Below are positions 11,101 to 22,229 of a stretch of 64,000 nucleotides of DNA, piece by piece. The notes under the pieces were generated by a model. The model ran no database searches and was not told where the DNA came from. It saw nothing but the letters and a program-made list of their open reading frames with translations. The translations under genes were made by a program, and so were the position numbers. Position 1 is the first letter of the stretch; each line of letters begins with the position of its first letter. Origin of the DNA: Smallanthus sonchifolius (taxonomy: Eukaryota > Streptophyta > Magnoliopsida > Asterales > Asteraceae); assembly GCA_023525975.1 (NCBI GenBank), contig CM042021.1, forward strand, positions 106,685,501-106,749,500, written 5' to 3'.

Positions 11101-12340
11101 CACTTGTTGTGCTGCTATTAAGCTAAGAAGAACTAGGTCTAACAGAGGCAGAAGCTGATACTGCTTGTTGCTGGTTAAAAGGATAGATGCAAACAGATCA
11201 AGATGACCAATATTTGTTCTTTTGTAGAGGGGAAGATTTTTTGAGATTACACAACTGGAGGCCATTTAGCCGCAACATTGGCATTTGCCAATAGCATAGA
11301 ACTTGGTTGAGCTGTTAATACACAATAAAGCATTCAAAATCCAGACAACTTGAAATATGAAAGTACAAAGAACAGAAATTCTGAGTGCTAATTACTCGTC
11401 TTCACTGTTTAGAATCTAGCTTGCTGTAGTGAGCTGTCGCTCCTACCACTTACCATGATGGCGCTAACCTTATTTCGATTTTCCAAATCAATATGAAGTT
11501 TGATATTCCTTTCTCCATTCAAGGTTTTCAGTTTGAAATAGTTCAGTTTTAGACTGAGATTTAGGTTTGATTATCTTTGGTGTTTTAGTGTGTGTTCTTG
11601 GTATTTGTGTAGGTATGCCTAGTATTCGAGTTTGTGAGCTTCTCTGTTTTTAAAAAAAATTATTAATATCTGATTGTGTGATGAAAATCTGATGATCCTG
11701 ACAGTTAAGTGGTTGCCATGTCAGCAAAGTCTCAAATATTGTTCTTTAAAGTTTAAGGCCATCAGGCATGGTTCCACATCCCCCCATACTGCCACATCAA
11801 CGCCACATCAGTTTCCACTAGTTTTCTACACATCTCCACATTTGGGGGTCCTGTTTCACATCTCCACGTTTGAATAAAAAAATTAAAATAAAAAGAACCT
11901 TAATATATACCCTTCCACACCCGTGGAGATCTCTACGAATTCTTTCCACATTCATGGACCACGCCACAGGGGCATGGTGTTCCACATTTCCACATCACCT
12001 CCACGAACACTTTCCACCGGGTATACCCCATGGCCTAAGTGTGTGAAACTTGATCATATCACTTGTTTGTATTTTACTACACATTCACACTAATTAAACT
12101 ACATATGCAACTATGACCTAGAATGAAATTGTCAGCCCAGCTCTTTACATAGGTAGATGATGAATGTAACTTCACTAATTAAGGAAGCAAAATTGAGTTA
12201 GCAGAGTTCTACCTACACTTGATAAAACACAAAATGCAATCGAGAATGATGCAAATAAAATTAAAACGATCCACAAAAAGTAAACCTTAATCTTACCAGT
12301 GACTGCAAATGTTTGTGGCGCGATCAAGTGCTATGTCCAT
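8157..12340 (-). CDS. TRAF-type zinc-finger protein with C-terminal membrane anchor (5 exons)
   Basis: Rebuilt from five coding exons: 12340-12297, 10035-9900, 9741-9604, 9512-9391 and 8307-8157. All four introns are GT-AG and every junction keeps frame, giving about 196 residues. The protein holds serial Cys/His fingers: C12-C15...C31; C38-C41...H53/H58; C63-C66...H78-C83; C90-C93...H105-C109; C116-C119...C135. A basic linker (RDRNGRRRPPP) precedes a hydrophobic segment at about 171-188 and a short basic tail, as in tail-anchored proteins. Plant relatives are annotated as TRAF-type/XIAP-associated-factor-like zinc-finger proteins; their biochemical role is not well defined. The start was chosen because exon 1 opens with ATG just after a possible untranslated-exon acceptor (TTTTACAG). 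Intron 1 (2.26 kb) carries a Tourist-like MITE and intron 4 (1.08 kb) a gypsy fragment. No stop or frameshift is seen, so the gene looks functional. It is divergent from the PPR gene. Confidence 0.85.
8543..8771 (-). mobile_element. Short gypsy LTR (about 229 bp) in intron 4
   Basis: Read on the minus strand, the LTR starts TGGTGACTTGCAGATC and ends AGAAACTGCATCA (TG...CA). A purine tract, AAGGGGGC, lies directly before it next to the integrase end at 8783-9154, as expected for a polypurine tract and 3' LTR. The 5' part of the element is missing. Confidence 0.6.
8783..9154 (-). pseudogene. Ty3/gypsy integrase C-terminal fragment
   Basis: The reading frame encodes PRADGSFKVLAKINDNAYKI and FNVADLSPYAP, the classic C-terminal core of plant Ty3/gypsy polyproteins (strand-binding part of integrase), followed by an acidic tail. 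The catalytic DDE core, RNase H and RT are absent. It sits on the same strand as the zinc-finger gene inside its last intron, upstream of the exon that encodes the membrane anchor. Confidence 0.8.
11757..12035. mobile_element. Tourist/PIF-like MITE in intron 1
   Basis: A 279-bp unit begins GGCCATCAGGCATGGTTCCA and ends with the inverse of GGCCATGGGGTATACCCGG. TAA stands directly on both sides (11754-11756 and 12036-12038), the 3-bp duplication typical of PIF/Harbinger elements. The interior is rich in TCCACAT motifs. It lies about 260 bp from exon 1. Confidence 0.65.
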
Positions 12341-13207
12341 CTTCTCGATTAATATCTGTAAAATTCCTAATATGATTACAGGATTATGATTAGAATGAAT
12401 CGGTGTACGTACGGAGAAAAGATAATTGGAATTGAAAGATTGCAAGCCCTAATTGAGAATTGATATCTTTCTTTTCATCCAAGACTTCCGCACCCTATAA
12501 TTATTAAGCTTTATTGTGTTTTTTTAAGGCAATTTCATATATAGGATCCAAAAATATAATTTATATGGAATAGAATATAATTTGTTTTTTAAACAAATTA
12601 CATAAAAAATAACAAGTTTATACTTTTTTTAATTTGATATCAGGATTGATGTATTATAAGTGCAATATATATATTCAAAACAAATTACATTTATGCATCA
12701 AAAGTTTATATGTGTTCAAAATATAAGATAGTGTATTCAAAATCAAATTTCAAAAATATACAAGCATTTCATCATTAAATAATGACGTCTCAAATATATT
12801 ATATAAATATAATAGTGTGTCTATTATTATAATAATTCCCGGTAAATAATATATTATGTGATTGTCAGGCTATTACTGACTTACCGCAAAACAAGAGCAT
12901 GAAATGAGGTGTTATTATTTTAACGATATTGTATCAGAGCATCTCCATCAGTAAAAGCGGACGGAGGACAAACGGAAAGTAAGAGTTAGACCCATTACCT
13001 TCTCAAACGGAATTTTGGACGAGCACAATCGGAAAGTGTGGCCCCTCTCTCTCAACCATTCAACTATATATATGACTAGATTTTTTTTTGAAAGGTAATT
13101 TTCTTTAATCTTGTGAAAGTAGGAGTTAGACCCATTACCTTCTCAAACCTTGATGTTTAAAAAGAATTTTTCTATAACACCGGACACCAACCCCACATAT
13201 ATATGAT
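12341..13207. other. Divergent intergenic region between the two genes
   Basis: It holds the 5' flank of the zinc-finger gene (minus strand), AT-rich sequence, and a duplicated block GTTAGACCCATTACCTTCTC seen at about 12986 and 13126, 140 bp apart. No coding potential. Promoter elements could not be assigned with confidence. Confidence 0.4.
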
Positions 13208-13519
13208 TAGAGGTGTACAAATCGGTTTTTTAACCCAAACCGGTTCAACCCGAACCGAACCGGTTTGGTCAACGAAAAGTCAAAACCGGTTTGGCCCTAA
13301 ACCGGTTCGGGTTAAACCGGTTTCGGAGGTGGAAAATGTCTAACTGGTCAAACCGGTTAGGGTTGGTTACAAACCGGTTTGCCCTATAAACCGGTTTAGA
13401 ATCCTTCAAACCGGCGGTTTTAGCCTAACCCGAACCGGTTTGCTCCAAACTGGTTTATCCCAAACCGGTTTGCCGGTTTGGACCGGGTAAAAAAAAACCG
13501 GTTTTTTTGTGCACTTCTA
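13208..13519. mobile_element. hAT MITE 281 bp upstream of the PPR start codon
   Basis: The 312-bp unit starts TAGAGGTGTACAAATCGG and ends with the inverse of TAGAAGTGCACAAAAAAACC. Both flanks read exactly TATATGAT (13200-13207 and 13520-13527), an 8-bp target duplication. The interior is a dense run of AACCGGTT-type motifs on both strands, which would be a heavy CG/CHG methylation target right at the likely PPR promoter. The methylation idea is inference. Confidence 0.85.
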
Positions 13520-13800
13520 TATATGATTAGATATGTTTGATGTTTATAAACTTTAACATTTGCATCTTCCTCTACAAACACACCCTTGTTCCTTCTACCT
13601 GTACATATCAAATATCATCCAACAAAATTTGGATAAGAAAATTAGGCGGCACCTTCTTCACTTCACCCTTCTTCCACTCACAGTAAACTCGCTCTCGCCA
13701 TCTCTCTTTACCTTTTGTTCTTAAATTCAACCATCACAATCTCATTTCCATCGATTCAATCATCCACAGAACCTCTCATCCCCAAATTTATGGTCTAATC

Positions 13801-15555
13801 ATGGAATCAGTCATCTCCATAAAGCAAAACCACCAAGGGTTTTGCTCATTCCACCGAAAAAGCCTAAAAAATCACAGACCTAGGGCACGCAATTCCGTCG
13901 TCGTAAACGACGGCAAATTGAATCAAAACAACGGATTTTTAAACAGAAAGATTAATCGAGTATCGACCGTGTCAAATTCCGAAACCCTTCGTCCGGTTAA
14001 CGGCGAGAAAACCCTAATTTTGAACGGGGTTAACGATGTGAACACGAAAAGGAATTTCGAGGAGTTTGAGAACAATAATCATCTCAGGAGATTGGTTAGA
14101 AACGGTGAATTGGAGGAAGGGTTTAAGTATCTGGAAAACATGGTCTACAGAGGTGACATCCCGGATATTATCCCGTGCACGAGTTTGATTCGGGGGTTTT
14201 GTCGAACAGGGAAGGCGCGAAAGGCCACGAGGGTTATGGAGATTCTTGAACAGTCTGGTGCTGTTCCTGATGTTATAACCTACAATGTGTTGATCAGTGG
14301 GTATTGCAGGGCTGGTGAGATTGATAAAGCACTCAACGTGTTCGATAAAATGTCTGTGGCTCCTGATGTGGTCACTTACAACACGATCTTGCGGTCGTTG
14401 TGTGATAAAGGGAAGCTAGAGGAAGCAATGGTGGTTTTAGCTAGACAGGTGCAGAAAGAGTGTTATCCGGATGTTATTACCTACACGATTTTGATAGAAG
14501 CTGCTTGTAAAACGAGCGGTGTAGGACAAGCGATGAAGCTTTTAGATGAGATGAAAACGACAGGGTGTAAGCCCGATGTGGTTACTTATAATGTGCTGAT
14601 TAACGGGTTTTGTAAAGAAGGGAGGTTAGATGATGCGGTTAAGTTTTTGAACGATATGCCATCGATGGGGTGTCAACCAAATGTGGTGACGCATAACATT
14701 GTGTTGCGTAGTATGTGTAGTATGGGGAAATGGATGGATGCTGAGAAGTTTGTGGCGGATATGTTGAGGAAAGGGTGTGCGCCGAGTGTTGTTACTTTTA
14801 ACATATTGATTAACTTTTTGTGTCGAAGAGGGTTGTTGGGTCGGGCGATTGATATCTTGGAAAAGATGCCTAAACATGGTTGCAGCCCGGATTCGTTAAG
14901 TTACAACCCGTTGTTACACGGGTTTTGTAAGGAAAAGAAGATGGACCGGGCGATTGAGTATTTGGAAATCATGGTTTCTCGAGGGTGTTATCCCGATATT
15001 GTGACTTATAACACGCTGCTTACGGCTTTATGTAAAGACGGGAAGGTAGATTTTGCTGTGGAGATTCTTAATCACTTGAGTTTTGAAGGGTGTTCGCCCG
15101 TCTTGATCACTTACAACACTGTGATTGACGGGTTGTCGAAGATTGGTAAAACGGGTCGGGCCATAATTCTGATTGATGAAATGAAGCAAAAGGGGCTGCA
15201 GCCCGATATAATCACCTATTCTTCGGTTGTAAGCGGGCTCAGCAGGGAAGGAAAAGTGGAAGACGCGATTAAGTTTCTTCATGAGTTAGAAGGGTTGGGT
15301 GTGACACCGAATGTGTTGACTTACAATGCAGTGATGTTGGGGCTTTGTAAGGCCCGGAAGACTGATCGAGCCATCGACTTTTTGGGCTATATGGTTCAGA
15401 AGGGGTGTAAGCCTACAGAAGGTACTTATACCATTTTAATTGAAGGGTTGGCTCATGAAGGGTTAGCTGAGGAGGCATTGGAGTTGTTGAATGAGTTGTG
15501 TTCAAGAGGTGTTGTGAAGAAACGGTCAGCTGAGCAGGTGGTGGTCAAGCTCTAG
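13801..15555 (+). CDS. P-class pentatricopeptide repeat protein (At1g09900-like)
   Basis: An intronless 584-codon frame, complete from ATG to TAG. After a low-complexity N-terminal region (about residues 1-75, rich in N, R and K, a possible organelle-targeting sequence) come about 13 PPR motifs of near 35 residues from about residue 117 to 567, each opening V(V/I)TYN-like and closing ...G(C/G)xPD. All are P-type; there is no E, DYW or SMR domain, so no C-to-U editing enzyme is attached. The protein resembles the Arabidopsis At1g09900 group. PPR proteins of this class bind organellar RNA and affect its stability, splicing or translation; the target here is unknown. Motif 2 is short, lacking two or three residues before its closing APD. 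There are no stops or frameshifts. It is divergent from the zinc-finger gene, with an hAT MITE just upstream. Confidence 0.95.
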   Translation: MESVISIKQNHQGFCSFHRKSLKNHRPRARNSVVVNDGKLNQNNGFLNRKINRVSTVSNSETLRPVNGEKTLILNGVNDVNTKRNFEEFENNNHLRRLVRNGELEEGFKYLENMVYRGDIPDIIPCTSLIRGFCRTGKARKATRVMEILEQSGAVPDVITYNVLISGYCRAGEIDKALNVFDKMSVAPDVVTYNTILRSLCDKGKLEEAMVVLARQVQKECYPDVITYTILIEAACKTSGVGQAMKLLDEMKTTGCKPDVVTYNVLINGFCKEGRLDDAVKFLNDMPSMGCQPNVVTHNIVLRSMCSMGKWMDAEKFVADMLRKGCAPSVVTFNILINFLCRRGLLGRAIDILEKMPKHGCSPDSLSYNPLLHGFCKEKKMDRAIEYLEIMVSRGCYPDIVTYNTLLTALCKDGKVDFAVEILNHLSFEGCSPVLITYNTVIDGLSKIGKTGRAIILIDEMKQKGLQPDIITYSSVVSGLSREGKVEDAIKFLHELEGLGVTPNVLTYNAVMLGLCKARKTDRAIDFLGYMVQKGCKPTEGTYTILIEGLAHEGLAEEALELLNELCSRGVVKKRSAEQVVVKL

Positions 15556-15730
15556 GTTTGGACTTTTTGTGAGTTTTGTTTCTCGGCTCTGTGGGTTCTT
15601 CTGTTTTATGAAAGTACTATTATTACTATTATAATTAATTTTTGTGTTTAGCATGAGTCATGAAATTGAAATCAGTTTTGTTCAAAATATGGTTATTATT
15701 TGTTTGTTCATACATGATCCAAGAGGAACA

Positions 15731-16235
15731 GGGATAAGCAATGGGCCAGATATGAGACGGGTTTCAATAATCCTAGTCTCATACCCATTAGATGCGGATT
15801 ACCCATTACCAATCGGGTTCATGGGTATACCTGTGGAGGTATTAGGTTTACCCATATATGATCATATATGATTAAAAATTATCTCTTAGGATGTCCACGG
15901 TCCGAAACCCGGTCTTAAGCTCATCTTAAAAGTTGAATTGAAATATCAAATACCAATACTGTATTTTAACAATTTGTACTAATATTGTATCTTAAAACCC
16001 GATCTACACCCTTCTAGAAATTTTGTATTTTAACAATTTCAAGTTTCTAACCACATTAACTTCCTATTTATTACATTTTTTATGATCATATAATATATTA
16101 ATATATTCGGTTTCGATAATCGAGCGGGTATCACCTAATGTCAAACTGATCTCATACTGGAATACTTATCCATTATTCATCCGGAATGTTTCGGATTTTT
16201 ATGTCAAGTTTGGGTTCTCTCACCCATGAGGAGGA
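15731..16235. mobile_element. Decayed hAT-like element related to 3704-5587
   Basis: The left part GGGATAAGCAATGGGCCAGA followed by GACGGGTTTC, and the right part with CCGGAATGTTTCGGATTTTT, correspond in order to the two ends of the 3704-5587 element. ACCCATTA motifs are scattered between. The terminal repeats and target duplication are too worn to define exact ends. Confidence 0.45.
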
Positions 16236-16429
16236 ATCAAGAAACTCTATTCAAATTATGCCACTTGTCGAGTTTCAAATTATGCCACTTGTGGGGACGT
16301 GAACGAGTCGAGTCGATCTCAAGCTAATATTAATCCAATTCTTTTCATAATTAGATACTCGGTGCTATACAATCCCGGATATGTCCCCTATATATAACAC
16401 AGTTTCAAAAGTAAACAAGTTCAAATGTT

Positions 16430-16545
16430 AGAATGGGCACCTCTGAAGAAATAGAACGCGATTTCATAGTAAACAAATGAACTTGTTGGATTGGCACCTT
16501 TGAAGAAATAGAACACGATTTCGTAGTAAACAAAAGAACTTTATC
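16430..16545. repeat. Two-copy tandem repeat, about 60 bp
   Basis: The block GGCACCTCTGAAGAAATAGA...CGATTTCATAGTAAACAAA is repeated immediately as GGCACCTTTGAAGAAATAGA...CGATTTCGTAGTAAACAAA, with few differences. No coding frame runs through it. Confidence 0.65.
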
Positions 16546-17323
16546 CGCCCTGTCACAAAATGGGCTTATTAGGGAACAAAACACGATACATGGTTTATGT
16601 TAAAAACCCATGCTCTATTTGAAGCTTATATAGTACGGCATTTACGTAGCAATCGAGATCGAAGCCCTTTGAAGCTTATAGAGCATAGAACTAAAATCTA
16701 GTGGATCCGGTTCCATATTCATGGAAAGATGGGGTTGAGACATGTTATGAAACTAAGACAACTTATCTTACTAATAATAAGAAGAAAAAGTTAGACGCCT
16801 CCAAGGCCTATAAATAGAAGCTTTTTCGGTCTGTATTTTTAAAGAGAGAGGTAGAAGTCAGAAAGAAAGACTTTCAATAACACTTATTCCAACAACAATC
16901 ACTCCTATAGATATCACGATAGAGTTGTTTTAGCAAACAAGTTCTATTATTGTCCAAAACCCTAACTTATAGCTTTTCAACCATGCTTTCTCCCTATCTA
17001 CTTTTTCTCTTTGTACTACTTGATTATGTAATAAATTGCGAAATTTCTTGTTTTCTTTTTTACGGAATCATAGCCGAAATATTTATGGTATGTTCTTTAT
17101 TATTATTATTATTTTATTTTTTTGTAAACACGTTAAATTTTGAAAATATACACATTGTTTAAATGATAATGTCGAATCGTCGTATTGTTTTAACTAATGC
17201 TTATAATATGAACAAATGTAACATCTTAATTTTTACTTAAACCTATTTCTTTCATTGCCGATAGTTGATTTTTGGGAATTTAAGGTGAATACCATTGCAT
17301 GGAAGTTATGTTTTTTTATTAAG

Positions 17324-17868
17324 GAGTTAATCGCATAAATGGCTCATGTGGTTTGATCAAATTGCATGTTTGGCTCCAGGTTTTAAAAATTGCAAACTTA
17401 GCCCAAACATTTGAAACATGTTGCGTCTTTAGCCCCTGGTATTAACACCAGTTAGTTTTTAACGTAAAGTTAACCCATGTGCTATTCACGTGACTTATGA
17501 TTGCAAACTTAATGTTAAAAATGAGTAATATAAATAAAAATTATTAAAAATCAATAAAAAAATTAGTGATTTTTACTATTTTTTATGAATTTTTACTGAT
17601 TTTTACGAAGTTTTACTGATTTTTACCAAAAAAAATATTTTTAAATAATTTTTTACTTATTTTAACTCATTTTTAAAATTAAATTTACTATCGTAGGTCA
17701 CGTGGATAACACATGGGTTAAGTTTCCGTTAAAAACTAACTGGTCTTAACACCGTGGGCTAAAAAAGCAGCAGGTCTCAAATGTTTAAGCTAAATTTGCA
17801 ATTTTTAAAACTTGATGACCAAACATGTAATTTAATCAAACCACAGGGGTCATTTATGCAATTAACTC
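17324..17868. mobile_element. MULE-like foldback MITE with 9-bp target duplication
   Basis: The arms are long inverted copies: left GAGTTAATCGCATAAATGGC, right (inverted) GAGTTAATTGCATAAATGAC, extending over 100 bp through TGTGGTTTGATNAAATT. The flanks are TTTATTAAG (17315-17323) and TTTATTAAA (17869-17877), 8 of 9 identical, as in Mutator-like elements. The middle is A/T-rich with TTTTTACTGATTTTTAC repeats. No transposase. Confidence 0.7.
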
Positions 17869-18838
17869 TTTATTAAAAAAATAAACTTTGGCTAACACTT
17901 CGAAGAAAAAAATAGGAAAAACTTGTTATTTGTGAAAATGAGGTCTTTAAATAAATTTAAGAAAAAATAAATAAAAATAGTTCGAGTCCTAAAAACCAGG
18001 TTCTATTAGTTAAAGTTTATACAAAAATATTTATATAGTGTTCGGTTTGAAGTAAGGAATCGGGTTATATCATGTGAATAAAAATGGAGAACTTGAACAT
18101 AGCGTTGGAATTGTATATCGGTTCTAAAATTTTGAGCAACGGAAGTAAAGATGATGTACAACGATTTAAAACATTTGATAAACTCTCACCATAACAAGAA
18201 ACCGAAAAACAATAAATATGGTGTTAAAAACCTACAACCTTTGGAGGGTGTTTGTAGCCAAACTATTTGGTGTGGTTGATTAGGAATCAAAAGCTTCTCT
18301 ATAATGAAATCCACACCAAAGAATAAGCTTAAGAAAATGCTAATTAGAAACCCTTTGTTAAGATAAACTACTAGAGACATAGAACTCTTCTTTAAACTAA
18401 CTACTAGAACGTAAATATTGCAAGTGAGTTTATGAACACTCAATAACCAAAACCAAATACGCATATCAATTAGAGAGTTGGTAATAGTTCTTAGTCTAGT
18501 GTGTTCTCCCTCCTATCGACAAATGAATACTCTTTATTTTCTCTCAAGCTCACAACTCAAAATGAACGAGATTATGAGAGAACAGAGTAAAAAAAATCTA
18601 CTGAAAGCTAATGAAAAACCAGATTTCTTCCTAAACTAATATTTATATAACTTTTTGTGGGGTTTAAATTAAGATTAGTAGTTTATGTACAAAACTTAAA
18701 TGTGGGGATATTGTTTATTTATAAAAACATTTTATATTGTATATTTTAATATGTTGGAAAGTTTAGGATGGAAATTTATAACCTTGGGTTAAAAGTGAAG
18801 GCTCCATCAATTTAGAGGGGTTAAAAGGATGAAACTTA
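17869..18838. other. No gene or defined element seen
   Basis: AT-rich non-coding sequence between the MULE-like MITE and a copia LTR. The minus-strand ORF at 18186-18464 is hydrophobic by composition only and shows no domain. Confidence 0.4.
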
Positions 18839-19255
18839 TGTAAGACACGGTTTTATTATGTGGCTTTTATAATCATTTATCTAATTATTAAATGATCAAT
18901 TGATTGATTTATTTATTTATTATTAACATATGGCTAGTAATTAGTTGATGGATCTAATTACTCTAATAGGCCATTAATGGGTTTCTCCTTGGGTGTACAT
19001 ATATATAGACAGATAATTAGAGAGAATTGACTAATCATTATTCAATTACTATCACCACTAAAATCGCCCCCCCCCCTCTCTCTCTCCCATAACCGTGAGT
19101 TTTTACGAACTCACCTTAGCCATCCTAACCGTACACCCTAAACGGGAACCCGATCTTCCTGTGGATCATGACGTCTTCCCTCTCTGCGGTTAGCTTATCA
19201 GGTATTCAATTATTATTATTTATTTTCCATTATCATGTTCAAGAATTGATCAACA
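18839..19255 (+). mobile_element. Copia-type LTR (417 bp)
   Basis: It begins TGTAAGACACGG and ends TTGATCAACA (TG...CA), with a TATATATAGACAG stretch at about 19001 that could be the promoter. A tRNA primer-binding site follows two bases later. No second LTR with this start is visible in the window, so the element is incomplete or its other end lies outside. Confidence 0.6.
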
Positions 19256-19257
19256 TG

Positions 19258-19268
19258 TGGTATCAGAT
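19258..19268 (+). other. Primer-binding site (initiator tRNA-Met)
   Basis: TGGTATCAGAT just after the LTR matches the complement of the plant initiator tRNA-Met 3' end (TGGTATCAGAGC) except near its end. This is the usual primer of copia and many gypsy elements. Confidence 0.6.
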
Positions 19269-20847
19269 CATATATTGATTAATCAGTTCTTGTTTCATTC
19301 CCTAAACTGGAATTAAAGTCGGAGAACAAAAAGTTTTGTTAAAACCCTAAGAAGAAAACGTTTTATTTTTATGTTTTCGGATCTGGTCTTAGTACCAGGT
19401 TTCAATATTATACGTTTTTTATCTCAAAAATTTTGAGATCCATTAAGTTTTCGAAATCTATTAAAAATAATGTTTCAAGATTTCGATTTCAGGCTTAAAT
19501 ATGATAATAATGAAAAACGGTTTTATCTAATGTTCATTAAACTGTTCTTCGTATTCATCATAAGATTCGATGAAATCCCCCTATTTTGGGATATGTTAGG
19601 ATTTTTATTCTGTTTCTAAAAATCAAAATACAAGAGGTTTAGATGTCTTTTTGTGAAGGAAGCTTATGGTAAGGGTTTTTGACCTATCTTGTTATTCATG
19701 AGTTTTAGATGTGTATTTCATGAGATGATGGTATAACCTAGAAATCATTGTTGAAATGGAGTAGTAATGGTTCTCTCATGGTTAGATTATGCTAAAACTT
19801 ACAAATCTTTATTTATGGTAAATAACTATGTATGCATGTTAGGGTTTTTGATTCAGTAGTTAACTTTGGTGAAAATCTGAGTTTTATGGATTAATGATGA
19901 TGTATATGAGTTAAAAAAAAAACTTCTTTGTTGTGTTGCGATTGCTGTTCATGCTCATCAATGGTGAATGAGGTCAAAAGCTAAGAATGTGTGTGTAATT
20001 TGGGCGTTTTGTGTTAGAACAAGTTTAAACCATTATAAATTGGTGGGTAATGTCAAGACATTGCATATTATGTGTCTAAGATGTTTAAGAATACTTAATT
20101 TGGATTTTAATCAAGATATGGGGTACGTTGTATGACTTGGGTATTGGTTCAAAATGGTAAGGAAAAAATAGTTAAATTCGTAATGAAAACCTAGTTACTC
20201 CCATGTTTTACAAAACCATATAAAATCAACCGAGTATCTGTTTGAGGTGTTCTTTATATGGACAGACAACTTGTTGAGTCTACTTTCTATAGATTTCTAG
20301 AAAAAGAACAAATGCAGGTGGTATATGGGTGAAAAACATGAAATATAGTAGCTCTATTGGTTTTGATAAAACAAAATTTCCATGTTTTATAAAATTAGTA
20401 TAACATCAACTGAGTATCCATTTGAGGTGTTCTTTATATTGTCGGAAAATTTGTTGAGTCTTATTTTACTAGTTTTAGTCATAATATGGTTAGTGAATGA
20501 GTCAAAATTGTTAAATACAGTAGATGCGCACAATGTATGAGAAGTCAAATTTTATAAAAGTTAATCTAAGATAAATGTTGGTTGATAATTTGATTAAATT
20601 TGATGTATTGGTTACAATTGGCGAATTAAACCTACTGAAACATGTTAGAGGAGTTTCGAGAGAATTTGAGGGTAATAAAAAAGAGATAGATGCTAATTTC
20701 TCTTCAAACGAGACAATGGGTTATACTATGAATAAAAAATAAGCCTTGATTTGATACTATAACGTTGGTAGATGAACATAATCTCATATAAGTGAATCAA
20801 GATTCATTTAGAAGTTAATGAGTTAAATTGATCATTATGTGTTGTAA
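19269..20847 (+). other. Non-coding interior of the copia-like element
   Basis: No gag or pol frame is seen. There is an internal direct duplication: a block with GAGGTGTTCTTTATAT and CTTGTTGAGTCT-like text occurs at about 20203-20290 and again at about 20380-20465. A non-autonomous (large-derivative-type) interior would look like this. The CACTA element enters at its right end. Confidence 0.4.
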
Positions 20848-21349
20848 CACTACTAGAAAACTGAACTGTTTCCGACAAAAAATTCGTAGGAAGTTTGTCG
20901 GAACCGCTGTTTAGCGACAAAATACCTACAAAAACCCTTTGTCGGAAAAAACCTCGTAGGAAATATTTTTCCGACGAATTTCCAACAAAATACCGACAAG
21001 ATGGTTTGTCGCTAAATTTGCCACAAAATACCGACAACACCGTTTCCAATAATTTAGAGACAGATTTGCCACAAAATTGATTTTTTATTTTATTTTTTGA
21101 TTCTTAATAATAAAAATAAAAGTAATAATAATAAAAAAAAATTGTGCTGCACATATGTGAAGAATCAAACTGAACATAAATAACTAAGAACGTGATATAA
21201 ACTCAAAAATCAATTATTAGTATTTATTTCCATATCAACTATTAGCATTAGTAATCAAAATTATATTAAAGTCCACATGGATATGTAAACAAGCTGGCAA
21301 TTATTTGGAATCAACAACTAAAATTTAACTGAAAAAAGAGAGTAGGCAA

Positions 21350-21455
21350 TCACTCTGCATCTGTTTTGGTAGCCGTAACAAGAAGTTCTCCATCATATTG
21401 TCCCGGGAGCTGCGTACTTGGAACAACAATAGAAACCCAAATGGCAGTAGTTTCT
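21350..21455 (-). pseudogene. Captured terminal exon of an unidentified gene
   Basis: A polypyrimidine tract and acceptor (TTTCTTTCTTCAG) open a frame reading ETTAIWVSIVVP, then LPGQYDGELLVTATKTDAE and a stop. The segment looks like a beta-rich carbohydrate-active-enzyme fragment; a DUF4091/GH123-like plant protein is a weak guess. It does not fit the end of a transportin, so the CACTA element seems to have assembled pieces of two genes. Confidence 0.5.
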
Positions 21456-22229
21456 CTGAAGAAAGAAAATCCATAACAGTCAAATCAAAAATTTAAAAGA
21501 AATTGTAGAGGCATTTCATCAAAAAGCAGCTATGATAATGAACCAAAACCAAGAATAAACCAAAACAGTAATTAACTCTGCCTAAATTTTGAGAATATAT
21601 GCTGGGTGCTGTCACTTTATTTACACACCCAAATTTACTGGTTTATTCTTTGATAACTTTATTTGTTAGGATCAGCTATATTTCCTATGGGCACACCAAA
21701 ACATTCAGAACATAAAACTAAATAGGATGTGAAGACATAAACAAAACCAAGAATAAACCAAGCAACCAAGTAAATCTGTCAAATTCAGACAAACAAAAAC
21801 CATATTCCAGCAAATCAAGTCAACAATATTCAAACCCATTTACATCAGAACTGAAATTTCAATATTAACTAGTTAGTGTAGGAGATTACTAATTCAAGCT
21901 CAGCTAACCAAAATTTCAATATTAACAAGTTGGTGCAGGAGACTACTAATTCAAGCTCAGCAGCTAGTATCTAATTTACATCATAACTGAAATTTCAATT
22001 AAAGCAATCTACATACCAAAACCCGATTAACCAATAAATATGATGTTTGCTTCATAGGATTCTTGTTTGTGTCAAACCTAAAATGCTTAAACAAAAAATA
22101 ATATGTGTGAGTTGAGTTGATAATAATAATAACAACGATACCTCCTGTAACTGCCTAAAGATAGTAAAATAAATTATTCAAGATTTATTTATATATTATT
22201 ACTTTCTTTTTATGGGGATGAAACCATAC

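Noticed and set aside
14626..15282. Minus-strand ORFs opposite the PPR gene
   Set aside because: Shadows of the repeated PPR codons on the other strand.
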